35,196 bases of DNA from an uncultured Bacillota bacterium (GTDB taxonomy: Bacteria > Bacillota > Clostridia > Peptostreptococcales > Anaerovoracaceae): the NCBI GenBank assembly GCA_949292945.1, contig CASFAX010000014.1, forward strand, positions 1-35,196. The letters run 5' to 3'. This document shows positions 23,176-34,271 of this stretch, piece by piece (positions within the stretch are counted from its first letter, which is position 1; each line of letters begins with the position of its first letter). The translations under genes and the position numbers were made by a program. The notes beneath the pieces are model-generated. The model did not search any database and was not told where the DNA came from. It was given only the letters and a program-made list of their open reading frames with translations.

Positions 23176-24402
23176 ATGCCATATATCGAGCGGGCACTGG
23201 AACGAAAATTTTTGCGTATGAGTTCCTTTTTCAAAGCGGTGCTGGTAACAGGCGCGCGGCAGGTTGGCAAAACCACCATGCTGAAACATCTGGCGAAGGG
23301 ACAGAATCGTACCTACGTTTCCATGGATAACATGATGGCGAGAACCCTGGCTCAAACAGACCCCGTACTGTTCTTTCAGACTTACAAGCCCCCCATTATC
23401 ATTGATGAAATCCAGAAAGCTCCGGAGCTGTTTGAACAGATTAAAGTCATTTGTGATGAAACGGAAGAAAGAGGTTTATTCTGGCTGACCGGCTCCCAGC
23501 AGTATAAGATGATGAAAAATATCCGTGAAACGCTGGCAGGAAGAATCGGAATTCTGGAGCTTTACAGCTTTTCAAAAAATGAAGTGGACGGAGAAATCTT
23601 TACAAACAAGCTGGATTTCTCTCTGTCGTGTCTCATGGAGCGGCAGAAAACGGCAAAAAAGAACGACATTGTAGATGTGTTCGAGTACATATGGCGTGGC
23701 GGGATGCCTGACGCGCTTCAGGCCGATGTCGAGCAGAGGCAGGAGTATTTTAATTCCTATATTGAAACTTATCTTATGCGGGATGTGGCGGAAGAAGGCG
23801 GTATTACCGATGCTGTCCGTTTCCGAAAATTTATGAATGCCTGCGCTGCTCTGACAGCCGAGCAGGTAAATTATAAGACTTTAGCGGAAGCAGCCGAAAT
23901 TTCTCAGCCTACAGCAAAAGAATGGTTGCGGATTTTGCAGGGGCTGGGCATAATTTATCTTCTGCCGCCTTTTGCCAATAACGAATTGAAGCGGCTCGTA
24001 AAAACTTCTAAACTGTATTTCTGCGATACAGGACTGTGCGCCTATCTGTCCATGTGGCTAACCAGAGATACCCTTATGAATGGCGCTGCAAACGGCCATT
24101 ATTTTGAAAATTATGTTGTGATGGAGCTTTTGAAAAGTTTTTCTTACTCGGCAGATAGGGCAAACCTGACGTACTATCGTGATTCTAATGCAAAAGAAAT
24201 CGATGTGATTGTGGAGGAAAACGGGCTGGTTCATCCGCTGGAAATTAAGAAATCCGCAAATCCCGATCGCAGGGAAATCAAAAAATACGATGTACTCGAC
24301 AAGACGACTCTGGAGCGCGGCAGCGGCGGTATTGTCTGCATGTGCGAGGAAGTAATCCCGATTGATGGAAAAAACTGTTTTATTCCGTGCAATCTTATAT
24401 AG
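23176..24402 (+). CDS. AAA_14/DUF4143 ATPase
   Basis: A 408-residue P-loop ATPase with the usual two-part structure. The N-terminal AAA_14 domain has Walker A GARQVGKTTM (about 27-36), Walker B IIIDEIQKAPEL and a sensor-like LTGSQQYKMM. The C-terminal DUF4143 domain has YFCDTGLCAYLSMW, HYFENYVVMELLKS and a PD-(D/E)XK-like motif KEIDVIVEENG...LEIKKSANP. These proteins are widespread in anaerobes, often in many copies, and their role is not settled. It has its own strong promoter and ribosome site (AGGAGG). A truncated relative lies at 18202-18594. Confidence 0.88.
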   Translation: MPYIERALERKFLRMSSFFKAVLVTGARQVGKTTMLKHLAKGQNRTYVSMDNMMARTLAQTDPVLFFQTYKPPIIIDEIQKAPELFEQIKVICDETEERGLFWLTGSQQYKMMKNIRETLAGRIGILELYSFSKNEVDGEIFTNKLDFSLSCLMERQKTAKKNDIVDVFEYIWRGGMPDALQADVEQRQEYFNSYIETYLMRDVAEEGGITDAVRFRKFMNACAALTAEQVNYKTLAEAAEISQPTAKEWLRILQGLGIIYLLPPFANNELKRLVKTSKLYFCDTGLCAYLSMWLTRDTLMNGAANGHYFENYVVMELLKSFSYSADRANLTYYRDSNAKEIDVIVEENGLVHPLEIKKSANPDRREIKKYDVLDKTTLERGSGGIVCMCEEVIPIDGKNCFIPCNLI

Positions 24403-24417
24403 GAGAGCGACTTTAAT

Positions 24418-25218
24418 ATGTCAATGAAATTTCTTTCTGCCGCCAGCGGAAGCAGCGGCAACTGTTACATACTGAAGACCGAAGAGACGGCGGTGCTCAT
24501 AGACGTGGGGACGACGGGAAAGAGGATAATCGAAGGCCTTTACGAAATGGGGCTTTCGCCGGAGGACGTAAACGGAATTCTCGTCACCCACGAGCATACC
24601 GACCACGTGAAAAGCCTGAAGATGATTGGAAAAAAGGCGTCGTCCGCAAGGATTTACGGAAGCTCCGAAACACTCCATGCAGTGCGGGATATGGCGGCGG
24701 ACGAAAGGTTCTTTGAGGTTGAACCCGGCGCAGCCTTTGTCATAGGAGACATGAAAATCCACCCTTTTTCCCTTTCCCACGATGCGGCAGGCCCTCTGGG
24801 ATATTCGGTGACAGCAGGTGACAGAAGATGCACCGTGGTGACCGACACGGGATGTATTACGGAGGAAATCTTCGGGTACATAAGGGAAAGCGACCTTCTG
24901 GTTCTGGAGGCCAACCACGAGGTGAACGTTCTCATGATGGGTTCGTACCCTTACTACCTTAAACAGAGGATTATCGGAGACAAAGGCCACATTTCAAACG
25001 AAACCGCCGGCGACACTCTTTGCAGGATGATGAAGGAGAGAAGGAGCAGCACGGCTCCCAAGGTGATTCTAGCTCACCTGAGCCGGGAAAACAACACTCC
25101 AGAACAGGCATTTCTGACGGTGAAAAACATGCTTTTCGACGAGGACATCCTTGTGGGACGGGACATCTTTCTGGACGTGGCAAAGCGGGATCAGGTCGGA
25201 CAGGTTATAGAAGTTTAA
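24418..25218 (+). CDS. walJ: MBL-fold hydrolase WalJ/YycJ
   Basis: A 266-residue metallo-beta-lactamase-fold protein of the YycJ/WalJ type. The N-terminus KFLSAASGSSGNCYIL is diagnostic, followed by the metal motif THEHTDHV (HxHxDH), the SLSHDAAGPLGYSV strand with a histidine, TDTGC, and late LAHLSRENNTPEQA. In Firmicutes it is linked to the WalKR cell-wall/division regulon and acts on DNA ends or repair in some species (family knowledge). Here it stands next to rlmH, a common arrangement, but walKR are not in view. The second ATG (24424) is an alternative start. Confidence 0.88.
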   Translation: MSMKFLSAASGSSGNCYILKTEETAVLIDVGTTGKRIIEGLYEMGLSPEDVNGILVTHEHTDHVKSLKMIGKKASSARIYGSSETLHAVRDMAADERFFEVEPGAAFVIGDMKIHPFSLSHDAAGPLGYSVTAGDRRCTVVTDTGCITEEIFGYIRESDLLVLEANHEVNVLMMGSYPYYLKQRIIGDKGHISNETAGDTLCRMMKERRSSTAPKVILAHLSRENNTPEQAFLTVKNMLFDEDILVGRDIFLDVAKRDQVGQVIEV

Positions 25219-25233
25219 TGGCGGAGGCGCAAA

Positions 25234-25713
25234 GTGAACATAAACGTTATATGCATAGGAAAGCTTAAGGAAAGGTACTGGACGGAGGCCGTAGCGGAAT
25301 ACGCCAAACGCCTGGGAAGCTACTGTACCCTTGAAATTACGGAGCTTAAGGAAGCCCGACTCCCAGACCGTGCCGGAGAAGCTGAAGAGGCGGCCGTGAA
25401 AAAGGCTGAAGGGGAGTCCATACTTAAACATATCGGAAAGGAAACATACGTCATAACCCTGGAGGTAAAGGGAAAGAAGCTCAGCTCGGAAGCTCTGGCG
25501 GAGAAGATGGCGAAGCTTTCTCTTGACGGGAAAAGCAGCGTTGCTTTCGTAATAGGCGGAAGCCTGGGCCTAGACAAAGCCGTCAGCGAACGGGCGGACT
25601 TCAAGCTGTCATTTTCGGACATGACGTTCCCTCACCAGATGATGAGGGTCATTCTCCTCGAACAGGTTTACAGGGCGTTTAAGATAAACAGGGGAGAAAC
25701 ATATCACAAGTAG
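25234..25713 (+). CDS. rlmH: 23S rRNA pseudouridine-1915 N3-methyltransferase RlmH
   Basis: A 159-residue SPOUT methyltransferase that modifies helix 69 of 23S rRNA. It opens with INVICIGKLKERYWTEAVAEYAKRL and ends with the SAM-binding knot FVIGGSLGLDKAV, then LSFSDMTFPHQMMRVILLEQVYRAFKINRGETYHK (in parts), all diagnostic. The start is GTG with GGAGG 6 bases upstream. It is probably co-transcribed with walJ (15-base gap). Confidence 0.95.
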   Translation: MNINVICIGKLKERYWTEAVAEYAKRLGSYCTLEITELKEARLPDRAGEAEEAAVKKAEGESILKHIGKETYVITLEVKGKKLSSEALAEKMAKLSLDGKSSVAFVIGGSLGLDKAVSERADFKLSFSDMTFPHQMMRVILLEQVYRAFKINRGETYHK

Positions 25714-25755
25714 CTGTAAACGTGTGAATTTCATGTAAAAAAGCAAAAAAGGAGG

Positions 25756-25783
25756 TTTACATTTAAAAAAATAGGACTATAAT
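25756..25783 (+). promoter_or_regulatory. Probable atp operon promoter
   Basis: TTTACA (25756-25761) and a perfect TATAAT (25778-25783) are 16 bases apart. TGTAAAC (25715-25721) and GTTTACA (25755-25761) form a perfect 7-bp inverted repeat whose right arm covers the -35, so a control site is possible. Confidence 0.65.
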
Positions 25784-25815
25784 ATGTTCATGACTCAGAA
25801 GGGATGACCTGAACC

Positions 25816-26169
25816 ATGAAAAATAAAGGCAAAGCGTTTAAACTTTATATGGCGTTCACCGTAGCCGCGGAGGTCATATCCATAGCGGTACTGGGGATAG
25901 ATCTGCGGTTTTCGGCGGGGCTCCTTGCCGGGGCAGCGGCCTTTACCGTGAACCTGGTTCTACTGGAGAAAGTTGTATATGGTTTAACCGCTGGCAAAAA
26001 TAAATTCAATGCCTTCCTTATCCAGCTAGGGAGGTTTTTAGTTTTTGGAGCCGCAGGCGGGCTGTGCGCACTTTTTGGCGTAAACGCCGTAATCGCGCTG
26101 GGAGTAAGCGCCGTGATTTTTTCGGCAAGCCTTATCGCCGCGTCTCTTGAAAGGGGGAATCCGGCTTGA
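25816..26169 (+). CDS. atpI: ATP synthase subunit I
   Basis: A 117-residue membrane protein with four hydrophobic segments (about 11-28, 32-52, 68-86, 90-108), the size and position of AtpI, which assists c-ring assembly and cation supply. Sequence conservation in AtpI is low, so the call rests largely on its place directly before atpB. The stop overlaps the TTG start of atpB. The ribosome site is weak (AAGGGATGACC). Confidence 0.78.
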   Translation: MKNKGKAFKLYMAFTVAAEVISIAVLGIDLRFSAGLLAGAAAFTVNLVLLEKVVYGLTAGKNKFNAFLIQLGRFLVFGAAGGLCALFGVNAVIALGVSAVIFSASLIAASLERGNPA

Positions 26170-26927
26170 TTAACATAGAGGAACTGGGAGCCCGGATAAT
26201 ATTCACCGTCAACATAGGCGGAGGAAATCTATACATAACGGAAAGCACCGTATTCGGAGTAATAGTGGCGGCTATAATCGCCGGCCTTGGAATCTGGATG
26301 GGAAGCGGCCTTAAGATGGTTCCGGCGGGAAAGAAGCAGATAGCAGCCGAGGCTATCGTAGGATGGATTTACAAGTTCACCCGGGAAAACATGGGAAGCG
26401 CCAATGAAAGATATGCTCCGTACATAGGAACGATTTTCGCTTTCATACTCTTCGGAAGCTCGCTGGGAATATTCGGGCTGCGGCCTGTGACTGCCGATTT
26501 AAACGTTACGGCGGCTCTTGCCATAATGACGTTTATGATAATACAGATAAGCGGAATAAGGAAGCTGGGAGTAAAAGGCAGGCTTAAGGAAATGGCAGAG
26601 CCTTATCCTTTCATCTTCCCGATGAAAGTCCTGGAAGAGCTGACTTTGCCCGTGTCCCTGGCGCTCCGACTTTTCGGAAACATATTCGGAGGCGTCATAG
26701 TCGTGGATCTCTGGATGGGATTCATGGAGTATCTCAGCGGACTTCTCACCGATGTTCCGTTTCTCAGGGCGGTTACGGTGCTGCCTCTCAACGGATTTTT
26801 CGACATGTTCGAGCCTGTAATACAGACGTACATATTTACAATGCTCACGATGGTCAACCTCGCTTCGGCCATAGGAGGCGTCGCAAATTCCACTGTGACA
26901 AAGCTTCCCGACAGCCGGGCGTCGTAA
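26166..26927 (+). CDS. atpB: ATP synthase subunit a
   Basis: A 253-residue Fo stator subunit forming the ion half-channels. The essential arginine lies in LPVSLALRLFGNIFGGVIVVDL, and the C-terminal helix region QTYIFTMLTMVNLASAIG is also typical. The start is TTG at 26166, overlapping the atpI stop, with AAGGGGG upstream; no ATG gives a plausible length. Short low-charge N-terminus (INIEELGARIIFTVNIGGGNLYITEST, in part) is as in other Clostridia. Confidence 0.93.
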   Translation: MINIEELGARIIFTVNIGGGNLYITESTVFGVIVAAIIAGLGIWMGSGLKMVPAGKKQIAAEAIVGWIYKFTRENMGSANERYAPYIGTIFAFILFGSSLGIFGLRPVTADLNVTAALAIMTFMIIQISGIRKLGVKGRLKEMAEPYPFIFPMKVLEELTLPVSLALRLFGNIFGGVIVVDLWMGFMEYLSGLLTDVPFLRAVTVLPLNGFFDMFEPVIQTYIFTMLTMVNLASAIGGVANSTVTKLPDSRAS

Positions 26928-26957
26928 TATAGAATACAAAACATCTTTTGATACTAA

Positions 26958-27194
<237 letters not shown>

Positions 27195-27212
27195 GAAGGG
27201 GACTGACGGATT

Positions 27213-27722
27213 ATGAAGATGAATCAGTCGCTTCTGTCCCTGGACTGGAATCTGCTCTTCACCATAGTCACGGTCTTGGTTCTCTTCATCATACTTAAGC
27301 ACTTCTTCTTCGAGAAGGTTCACAAGGTCATGGAGGACAGGGAAAAGTATGTGAACGATACTCTTTCCAATGCAGAGGAGAAGGACAGGGAGGCGGAAGA
27401 GAAGCTGGCGATGTATAACGCACAGCTTGCAAACGCCGAAGATGAAGGAAGAAAGATTATCAAAAAAGCCAGAGACGATGCGAAAAGTCAGGCAAAGGAA
27501 ATAGTGGATGAAGCCGACGCAAAAGCCAGGGCTCTCATGGAACACTCCCAGAAGGAAATCCGCCGGGAGAAGTACAACGCCCGGAAAGAGCTTCAGGACG
27601 AAGTGTCGAATCTGGCTGTCCTCGCTGCAAGCCGCATTATAGAAAAGGAAATTACGGCTGAAGACCAGCAGGATATCATAAACAAGGTACTTGAGGAGGC
27701 GGAGGATAAGCCATGGAGTTAG
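27213..27722 (+). CDS. atpF: ATP synthase subunit b
   Basis: A 169-residue peripheral-stalk subunit. The N-terminus (about 1-11) is short, then one membrane helix (about 13-32, LLFTIVTVLVLFIILKHFFF), then a long charged helix with the typical EKVHKVMEDREKYVNDTLSNAEEKDREAEE (in parts). It ends AASRIIEKEITAEDQQDIINKVLEE. The stop overlaps the atpH start by 10 bases. Confidence 0.94.
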   Translation: MKMNQSLLSLDWNLLFTIVTVLVLFIILKHFFFEKVHKVMEDREKYVNDTLSNAEEKDREAEEKLAMYNAQLANAEDEGRKIIKKARDDAKSQAKEIVDEADAKARALMEHSQKEIRREKYNARKELQDEVSNLAVLAASRIIEKEITAEDQQDIINKVLEEAEDKPWS

Positions 27723-28249
27723 CAGCAGCTATGGTTTACGGCCAGGCGCTCTTTGACGCTGCCGTCGATTTGGACAAAGTGGACGAAATAAAGGAAGAGA
27801 TTACCGCCCTGGACGAAATCTTTAAAGCTCAGCCTCAGTACGCTGAAATCATGAAAAATCCCGCTCTGCCTGCGGCAAGAAAGAAAAGCCTTCTCAGGGA
27901 GGCTTTTGAAGGAAGGGTAATGAACGAGGTGCTGTCCTTTCTCTTTATTCTGGTGGACAAAAGGCGCTTCGGGTTTTACCATGCCATAGTGAAGCACTAT
28001 CTGAAGCTGATGGACGAGAGAAACCAGATGGGATACGGCAAGATATATTCAGTCGTACCTCTCACTGAAGAGCAGATTGCACGCTTTGAGGAAGAGACGG
28101 GAAAGCTCATGGGCGAGAAGATCCAGCTTAAAAACAAGATAGACAAGAACCTCATAGGCGGGGTTAAGATTAAGGTGGACGGCAAGCTTATCGACGCATC
28201 GGTAAGCGGAAGGCTGAAACACATGAAGGAAAGACTTCAGATGAAATAG
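27713..28249 (+). CDS. atpH: ATP synthase subunit delta
   Basis: A 178-residue subunit joining the peripheral stalk to F1. It begins AAAMVYGQALFDAAVDLDKVDEI, has the conserved LSFLFILVDKRRF, and ends IDKNLIGGVKIKVDGKLIDASVSGRLKHM (in part), the family's C-terminal signature. The length is normal. The start overlaps atpF. Confidence 0.94.
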   Translation: MELAAAMVYGQALFDAAVDLDKVDEIKEEITALDEIFKAQPQYAEIMKNPALPAARKKSLLREAFEGRVMNEVLSFLFILVDKRRFGFYHAIVKHYLKLMDERNQMGYGKIYSVVPLTEEQIARFEEETGKLMGEKIQLKNKIDKNLIGGVKIKVDGKLIDASVSGRLKHMKERLQMK

Positions 28250-28282
28250 ACAGTGCATATTTGCAGAAAGGAGGGATACCCG

Positions 28283-29797
28283 GTGAATCTGAGACCAGAC
28301 GAGATAAGTTCCATAATCAAAGATCAGATTGAAAATTACACAAACCATCTGGACATTTCCGACTTCGGAACGGTCATGCAGGTGGGAGACGGCATAGCCA
28401 GAGTCTATGGTCTGGGCAAGTGCATGTCCGGCGAGCTTCTGGAGTTTTCCGGCGGCACTTACGGCATGGCAATGAACCTGGAAGAGGACAACGTAGGCGC
28501 AGTAATACTGGGATCCGACAGAGATATAAAGGAAGGAGACATCGTAAAGCCTCTGGGCACCGTTGCTGATGTTCCCGTAGGCGAAGCGATGATAGGAAGG
28601 GTGGTCGACGCTCTCGGTCATCCAATAGACGGCAAAGGAGCCATAGAAACTACCGAGTTCAGGCCTGTGGAATATCCGGCTCCCGGAGTTCTTCAGAGGA
28701 AATCCGTAAACGAACCGCTGCAGACCGGAATAAAGGCCATCGACGCCATGATGCCTATAGGTAAAGGGCAGAGAGAGCTCATAATCGGGGACAGGCAGAC
28801 GGGCAAAACCGCAATAGCCGTGGACACCATAATCAATCAGAAGGGAAAGGATGTCATCTGCATTTACGTTGCCATAGGGCAGAAGAAATCCACGGTAGCC
28901 CAGCTGGTTCAGGTTCTGGAGGACAGGGACGCCATGAAGTACACCATCGTGGTATCGGCAACGGCAAGTGAGGTGGCGCCGCTTCAGTACATCGCCCCTT
29001 ACTCCGGCTGCGCCATAGCAGAGTATTTCATGTATCGGGGAAAAGACGTTCTCATAGTTTACGACGACCTGTCAAAACATGCAGTGGCATACCGGGCCAT
29101 GTCCCTTCTTCTCAGGAGACCGCCGGGACGTGAGGCTTATCCGGGAGACGTTTTCTACCTTCACAGCAGACTTTTGGAGAGGGCGGCAAAGCTTTCCGAT
29201 GAGTTGGGAGGAGGATCCATTACGGCTCTTCCTATAATCGAGACTCAGGAAGGCGATGTTTCCGCCTACATTCCGACCAACGTAATATCCATTACCGACG
29301 GTCAGATATTCCTGGAGACCGAGCTTTTCTTCTCGGGACAGCGGCCGGCAATAAACGCAGGTATCTCTGTATCCCGTGTAGGAGGAAACGCCCAGACTAA
29401 AGCCATGAAGAAGGTATCGAGCCAGATAAAGCTGATGCTGGCCCAGTACAGAGAGCTTCAGAGCTTTTCCCAGTTCGGTTCCGATGTGGACGCGGACACT
29501 AAGAAGAGGCTGGATCACGGAAGAATTCTCATGGAGATTCTGAAGCAGGGACAGTACAAGCCTCTGGATATGGCTCACCAGGTCATGATAATATATGCTG
29601 CCACAAAGGGATATCTGGACGACATCGACGTAAGCAGCATAGGAGCTTTTGAGAAGCAGTTTTACCCTTACATGGAAGATCACTTCCCTGAAGTGGGCCG
29701 TGACATAAGAGCTACAGGCGACCTTTCTCCGGATACGGAGAATGCGCTGGTTCGCGGAATCAACGAGTTCAAGAAGGCAGGTTTTATAAATGGCTGA
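28283..29797 (+). CDS. atpA: ATP synthase subunit alpha
   Basis: A 504-residue noncatalytic nucleotide-binding subunit. Motifs: [16 protein letters not shown], Walker [61 protein letters not shown] (in parts), and [16 protein letters not shown]. The GTG at 28283 is chosen over an in-frame GTG at 28253 because AAAGGAGG lies 7-8 bases before it and residues from [13 protein letters not shown] match the family start. The stop overlaps the atpG ATG by 8 bases. Confidence 0.96.
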   Translation: MNLRPDEISSIIKDQIENYTNHLDISDFGTVMQVGDGIARVYGLGKCMSGELLEFSGGTYGMAMNLEEDNVGAVILGSDRDIKEGDIVKPLGTVADVPVGEAMIGRVVDALGHPIDGKGAIETTEFRPVEYPAPGVLQRKSVNEPLQTGIKAIDAMMPIGKGQRELIIGDRQTGKTAIAVDTIINQKGKDVICIYVAIGQKKSTVAQLVQVLEDRDAMKYTIVVSATASEVAPLQYIAPYSGCAIAEYFMYRGKDVLIVYDDLSKHAVAYRAMSLLLRRPPGREAYPGDVFYLHSRLLERAAKLSDELGGGSITALPIIETQEGDVSAYIPTNVISITDGQIFLETELFFSGQRPAINAGISVSRVGGNAQTKAMKKVSSQIKLMLAQYRELQSFSQFGSDVDADTKKRLDHGRILMEILKQGQYKPLDMAHQVMIIYAATKGYLDDIDVSSIGAFEKQFYPYMEDHFPEVGRDIRATGDLSPDTENALVRGINEFKKAGFING

Positions 29798-30671
29798 GCA
29801 TATGCACGATATTAAGCGCCGCATAAAAAGCATAGGCTCTACCGAGAGGATTACCAACGCCATGAAGCTGGTTTCGGCTTCCAAGCTGAGGAAGGCAAAG
29901 GCAGCATATGAAAACTCCAGGGACTACATGAACGGAGTTCTCGACGACATACGGGGAGTTTTTGATGATATCGAAGACGTACCTGAAGTCTTTGTGGAAG
30001 GAAGCCGTGAGATAAAGAAACGTTGCTACGTTCTCATAACCAGCAGCAACGGCCTTTGCGGAAGCTTTAACTCCAACGTCATAAAGGCGCTGGAGGCGGA
30101 GTTTGTCCGTGACAAAGCGGGAAGAGATAATGCCGTACTCGTTACCATAGGCGCCAAAGGCAGGGACTATTTTGCCAGGAGAGGATACGAAATTCTCATG
30201 GCTCACGACGCGCCTGCCGACGCGGTGGATTACGCCGAGACGAGAAAGATAAGCGAGCCTCTCATCCGCATGTATCTGGAGGGAAAGATAGACGAGATAA
30301 AGATAGTTTACACCAGATACATAAACACTTTGAGACAGGAGACTGCGGCGCTTCAGCTTCTTCCGGTCAGGAGGGAGCACATAGACAGCCTGGCGGAGGG
30401 AAAGAAGCTGAACCACGTAATAGAGTACAGCCCCAGCCCTGAAGAGGTATTCAACTATCTCGTTCCAAAGTATCTGGAGCTTACGGTGTTCAGCGTCTGC
30501 ATGGAGTCGGCGACCTGCGAATATGCGGCAAGGCGCTCTGCGATGGAAAACGCCAACGACAGCGCCAGGGATATGCTCTCGTCCCTTCAGACGGAGTACA
30601 ACCACGCAAGGCAGTCTGCTATTACGGACGAGATTATCGAGATTGTGGCGGGCAGCGAGGCGCAGAAATAG
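29790..30671 (+). CDS. atpG: ATP synthase subunit gamma
   Basis: A 293-residue central-stalk subunit. The N-terminal helix [30 protein letters not shown] (in part) and the C-terminal helix [37 protein letters not shown] (in part) form the rotor coiled coil. The Rossmann-like core has [20 protein letters not shown]. The start overlaps atpA. Confidence 0.95.
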   Translation: MAEHMHDIKRRIKSIGSTERITNAMKLVSASKLRKAKAAYENSRDYMNGVLDDIRGVFDDIEDVPEVFVEGSREIKKRCYVLITSSNGLCGSFNSNVIKALEAEFVRDKAGRDNAVLVTIGAKGRDYFARRGYEILMAHDAPADAVDYAETRKISEPLIRMYLEGKIDEIKIVYTRYINTLRQETAALQLLPVRREHIDSLAEGKKLNHVIEYSPSPEEVFNYLVPKYLELTVFSVCMESATCEYAARRSAMENANDSARDMLSSLQTEYNHARQSAITDEIIEIVAGSEAQK

Positions 30672-32466
<1,795 letters not shown>

Positions 32467-32474
32467 TGGCGCGG

Positions 32475-32743
32475 GAAGCTCGGATTTCTTTCCGCGAAGC
32501 TCGGATTTTGAGAAAAAATCGAGAATCCGAGTACGAAAATACTCGTAAACGTGGCAAAAAACCGCAGATAGTACCACTATAACAGTAATTATAGGAGCTG
32601 AAGTGCTCGGAAAACCTGCAAACATGGGTGATTCCGAGCACTTTTTGTCTACTGAAACAGGAAAATCAGTTGAAATCCGAGTACGGGGCTTTGTGCGGGG
32701 CGCGTCGCCAGGTCTAGCACTTAGCACGGTGCTTTGTACGGGG
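32475..32743. repeat. Cluster of short repeats after the atp operon
   Basis: GAAGCTCGGATTT occurs at 32475-32487 and 32496-32508. AATCCGAGTACG occurs at 32524-32535 and 32674-32685, and is partly the reverse complement of the first word (CTCGGATT/AATCCGAG). CGGGGCTTTGTGCGGGG at 32684-32700 recurs with two changes at 32727-32743. CGAGTA/TACTCG forms a hairpin at 32528-32545. No credible gene lies in 32467-32854. Confidence 0.8.
32601..32647 (+). terminator. Rho-independent terminator of the atp operon
   Basis: AAGTGCTCGGAA (32601-32612) pairs perfectly over 12 bases with TTCCGAGCACTT (32632-32643), followed by TTT. It lies about 135 bases after atpC. Confidence 0.85.
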
Positions 32744-32854
32744 ACCAGCAACGAGCACCATGCTCAGCACCTGCATAAAGTACGGTGGATAAATCGCCCG
32801 CCATATGATAAACTGAAGCTTGGAAGTGAATTGAAATAAACGGAGGACAGAGCT

Positions 32855-33198
32855 TTGAAGCAGATTCTTATCATAGACGATGATATTCACATAAATGAGA
32901 TGCTGGGTACGGGGTTTCCCACGCATATTCGGGGACGGAGGCCGAGATGTTTCTGGAATCTCACAGGCCGGATGTCATCCTTCTTTGTCCGGACGGCACA
33001 GCTGCTTTCTCAAACCACGCAGCCGGGCTTACGGAAACTCAGGTGGGCAGGCTCTTCGACAGGTTTTACACGGTAAGCGATGCCAGAAAGTCCACAGGAC
33101 TGGGACTTTCCATAGCAAAGACTCTTACCGAGAAGATGGGCGGAGAGATATCCGCGGAATACGAAGGCGGCATTTTGACCATAAGGGTGAGGTTTTAG
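32855..33198 (+). pseudogene. Deletion scar of a two-component system (receiver start joined to kinase end)
   Basis: From a TTG with GGAGGAC upstream the frame reads MKQILIIDDDIHINEMLG, the first strand and acidic cluster of a response regulator. A frameshift near 32915-32925 follows; the next frame gives AYSGTEAEMFLESHRPDVILL, the following receiver segment. Directly after ILL, where the phospho-acceptor aspartate should come, the sequence becomes AGLTETQVGRLFDRFYTVSDARKSTGLGLSIAKTLTEKMGGEI (in parts), the G-box end of a histidine kinase, and stops at 33198. So the rest of the regulator, its output domain and most of the kinase have been lost. It cannot function. Confidence 0.85.
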
Positions 33199-33224
33199 CG
33201 GGAGAACAGAAGGAGGAAGATGGA

Positions 33225-34271
33225 TTGAAAAAGAGAAAAGAGGAAATAACGATTCGCTCAAGCGCGGCGGAGTATCTGACCTATGTGGCATCTGCAGGCG
33301 ATGGTCAGGACAGCGTAGAGATTCGATACGAGGATGAGAATATCTGGCTAACGCAGAAGATGATGGCAACGCTATACGACGTGAACGTTCGCACAGTGAA
33401 TGAGCACATTCAAAAGATTTACCGGGATTCCGAACTTGAACCTGAATCAACTATCCGGAAATTCCGGATAGTTCAGACCGAGGGTAACCGCCAGGTAAGC
33501 CGTGATGTCACTCATTACAATCTGCAGATGATAGTTGCGGTCGGTTTCAAAGTCAACAACGAACGAGCCGTCCAGTTCCGTAAGTGGGCTAATCATATCG
33601 TAAAAGACTACACCATTAAAGGATGGGTAATAGACGATGAGAGGCTTAAGAACGGCGGTTCCGTTCTGACGAACGAATATTTTGACCGTCTGTTGGAGCA
33701 GATACGCGAAATCAGGTTGTCCGAGCGCAGGTTCTATCAGAAGATAACGGACATCTATGCGACTTCTGTGGATTATGACAGGACAGCATTGGCTACGAAG
33801 AGATTTTTTGCCAAAGTGCAGAATAAAATGCACTATGCCGTTCACGGTCATACGGCGGCAGAGCTGATATATGAAAGAGCCGACGCAGATAAACCGCACA
33901 TGGGACTTACGACATGGGCAGCGGCACCTGAGGGTAAGATTGTAAAGAGCGACGTTAGCATAGCTAAGAATTATCTCACAGACGAAGAAATGCGTTCAAT
34001 GGAACGAATAGTTTCAGCTTATTTAGACCTTGCCGAGGACAGAGCGGAACGGCGTATTCCGATGACCATGGAGGATTGGGCAAAACGCCTTGACTTGTTT
34101 CTGATGGCAGACGACAGGGAAATACTTAAGGATTCAGGGAAAATTGCGGCGGAGGTTGCCAAAATGAAGGCTGAAACGGAGTTTGAGAAGTACCGTGTGA
34201 TTCAGGACAGGCTGTATGTCTCAGATTTTGACAGATACCTGTTGGAGCTTGAAGAAAATGCAAAGAAATAA
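33225..34271 (+). CDS. RhuM-family protein
   Basis: A 348-residue RhuM-like protein. Features seen: IWLTQKMMATLYDVNVRTVNEHIQKIYRDSEL (helix-turn-helix-like), TIRKFRIVQTEGNRQVSRDVTHYNLQMIVAVGFKVNNERAVQFRKWA (in parts), and FFAKVQNKMHYAVHGHTAAELIYERADADKPHMGLTTW (in parts), all typical. RhuM was named from a Salmonella pathogenicity island; its molecular function is not established, and it is common in mobile regions. The start is TTG at 33225, with AGGAGG 8 bases upstream; the longer open frame upstream runs through the two-component scar in the wrong frame. The end overlaps the methyltransferase start by 14 bases. Confidence 0.85.
   Translation: MKKRKEEITIRSSAAEYLTYVASAGDGQDSVEIRYEDENIWLTQKMMATLYDVNVRTVNEHIQKIYRDSELEPESTIRKFRIVQTEGNRQVSRDVTHYNLQMIVAVGFKVNNERAVQFRKWANHIVKDYTIKGWVIDDERLKNGGSVLTNEYFDRLLEQIREIRLSERRFYQKITDIYATSVDYDRTALATKRFFAKVQNKMHYAVHGHTAAELIYERADADKPHMGLTTWAAAPEGKIVKSDVSIAKNYLTDEEMRSMERIVSAYLDLAEDRAERRIPMTMEDWAKRLDLFLMADDREILKDSGKIAAEVAKMKAETEFEKYRVIQDRLYVSDFDRYLLELEENAKK

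Noticed and set aside
32603..32839. 78-codon plus-strand ORF after the atp operon
   Set aside because: It starts inside the terminator stem and spans short direct repeats; no protein-like conservation is visible.
32895..33224. Long N-terminal extension of the RhuM frame
   Set aside because: This part reads through the two-component scar out of frame; the TTG at 33225 has a good AGGAGG site and starts the family-like sequence.
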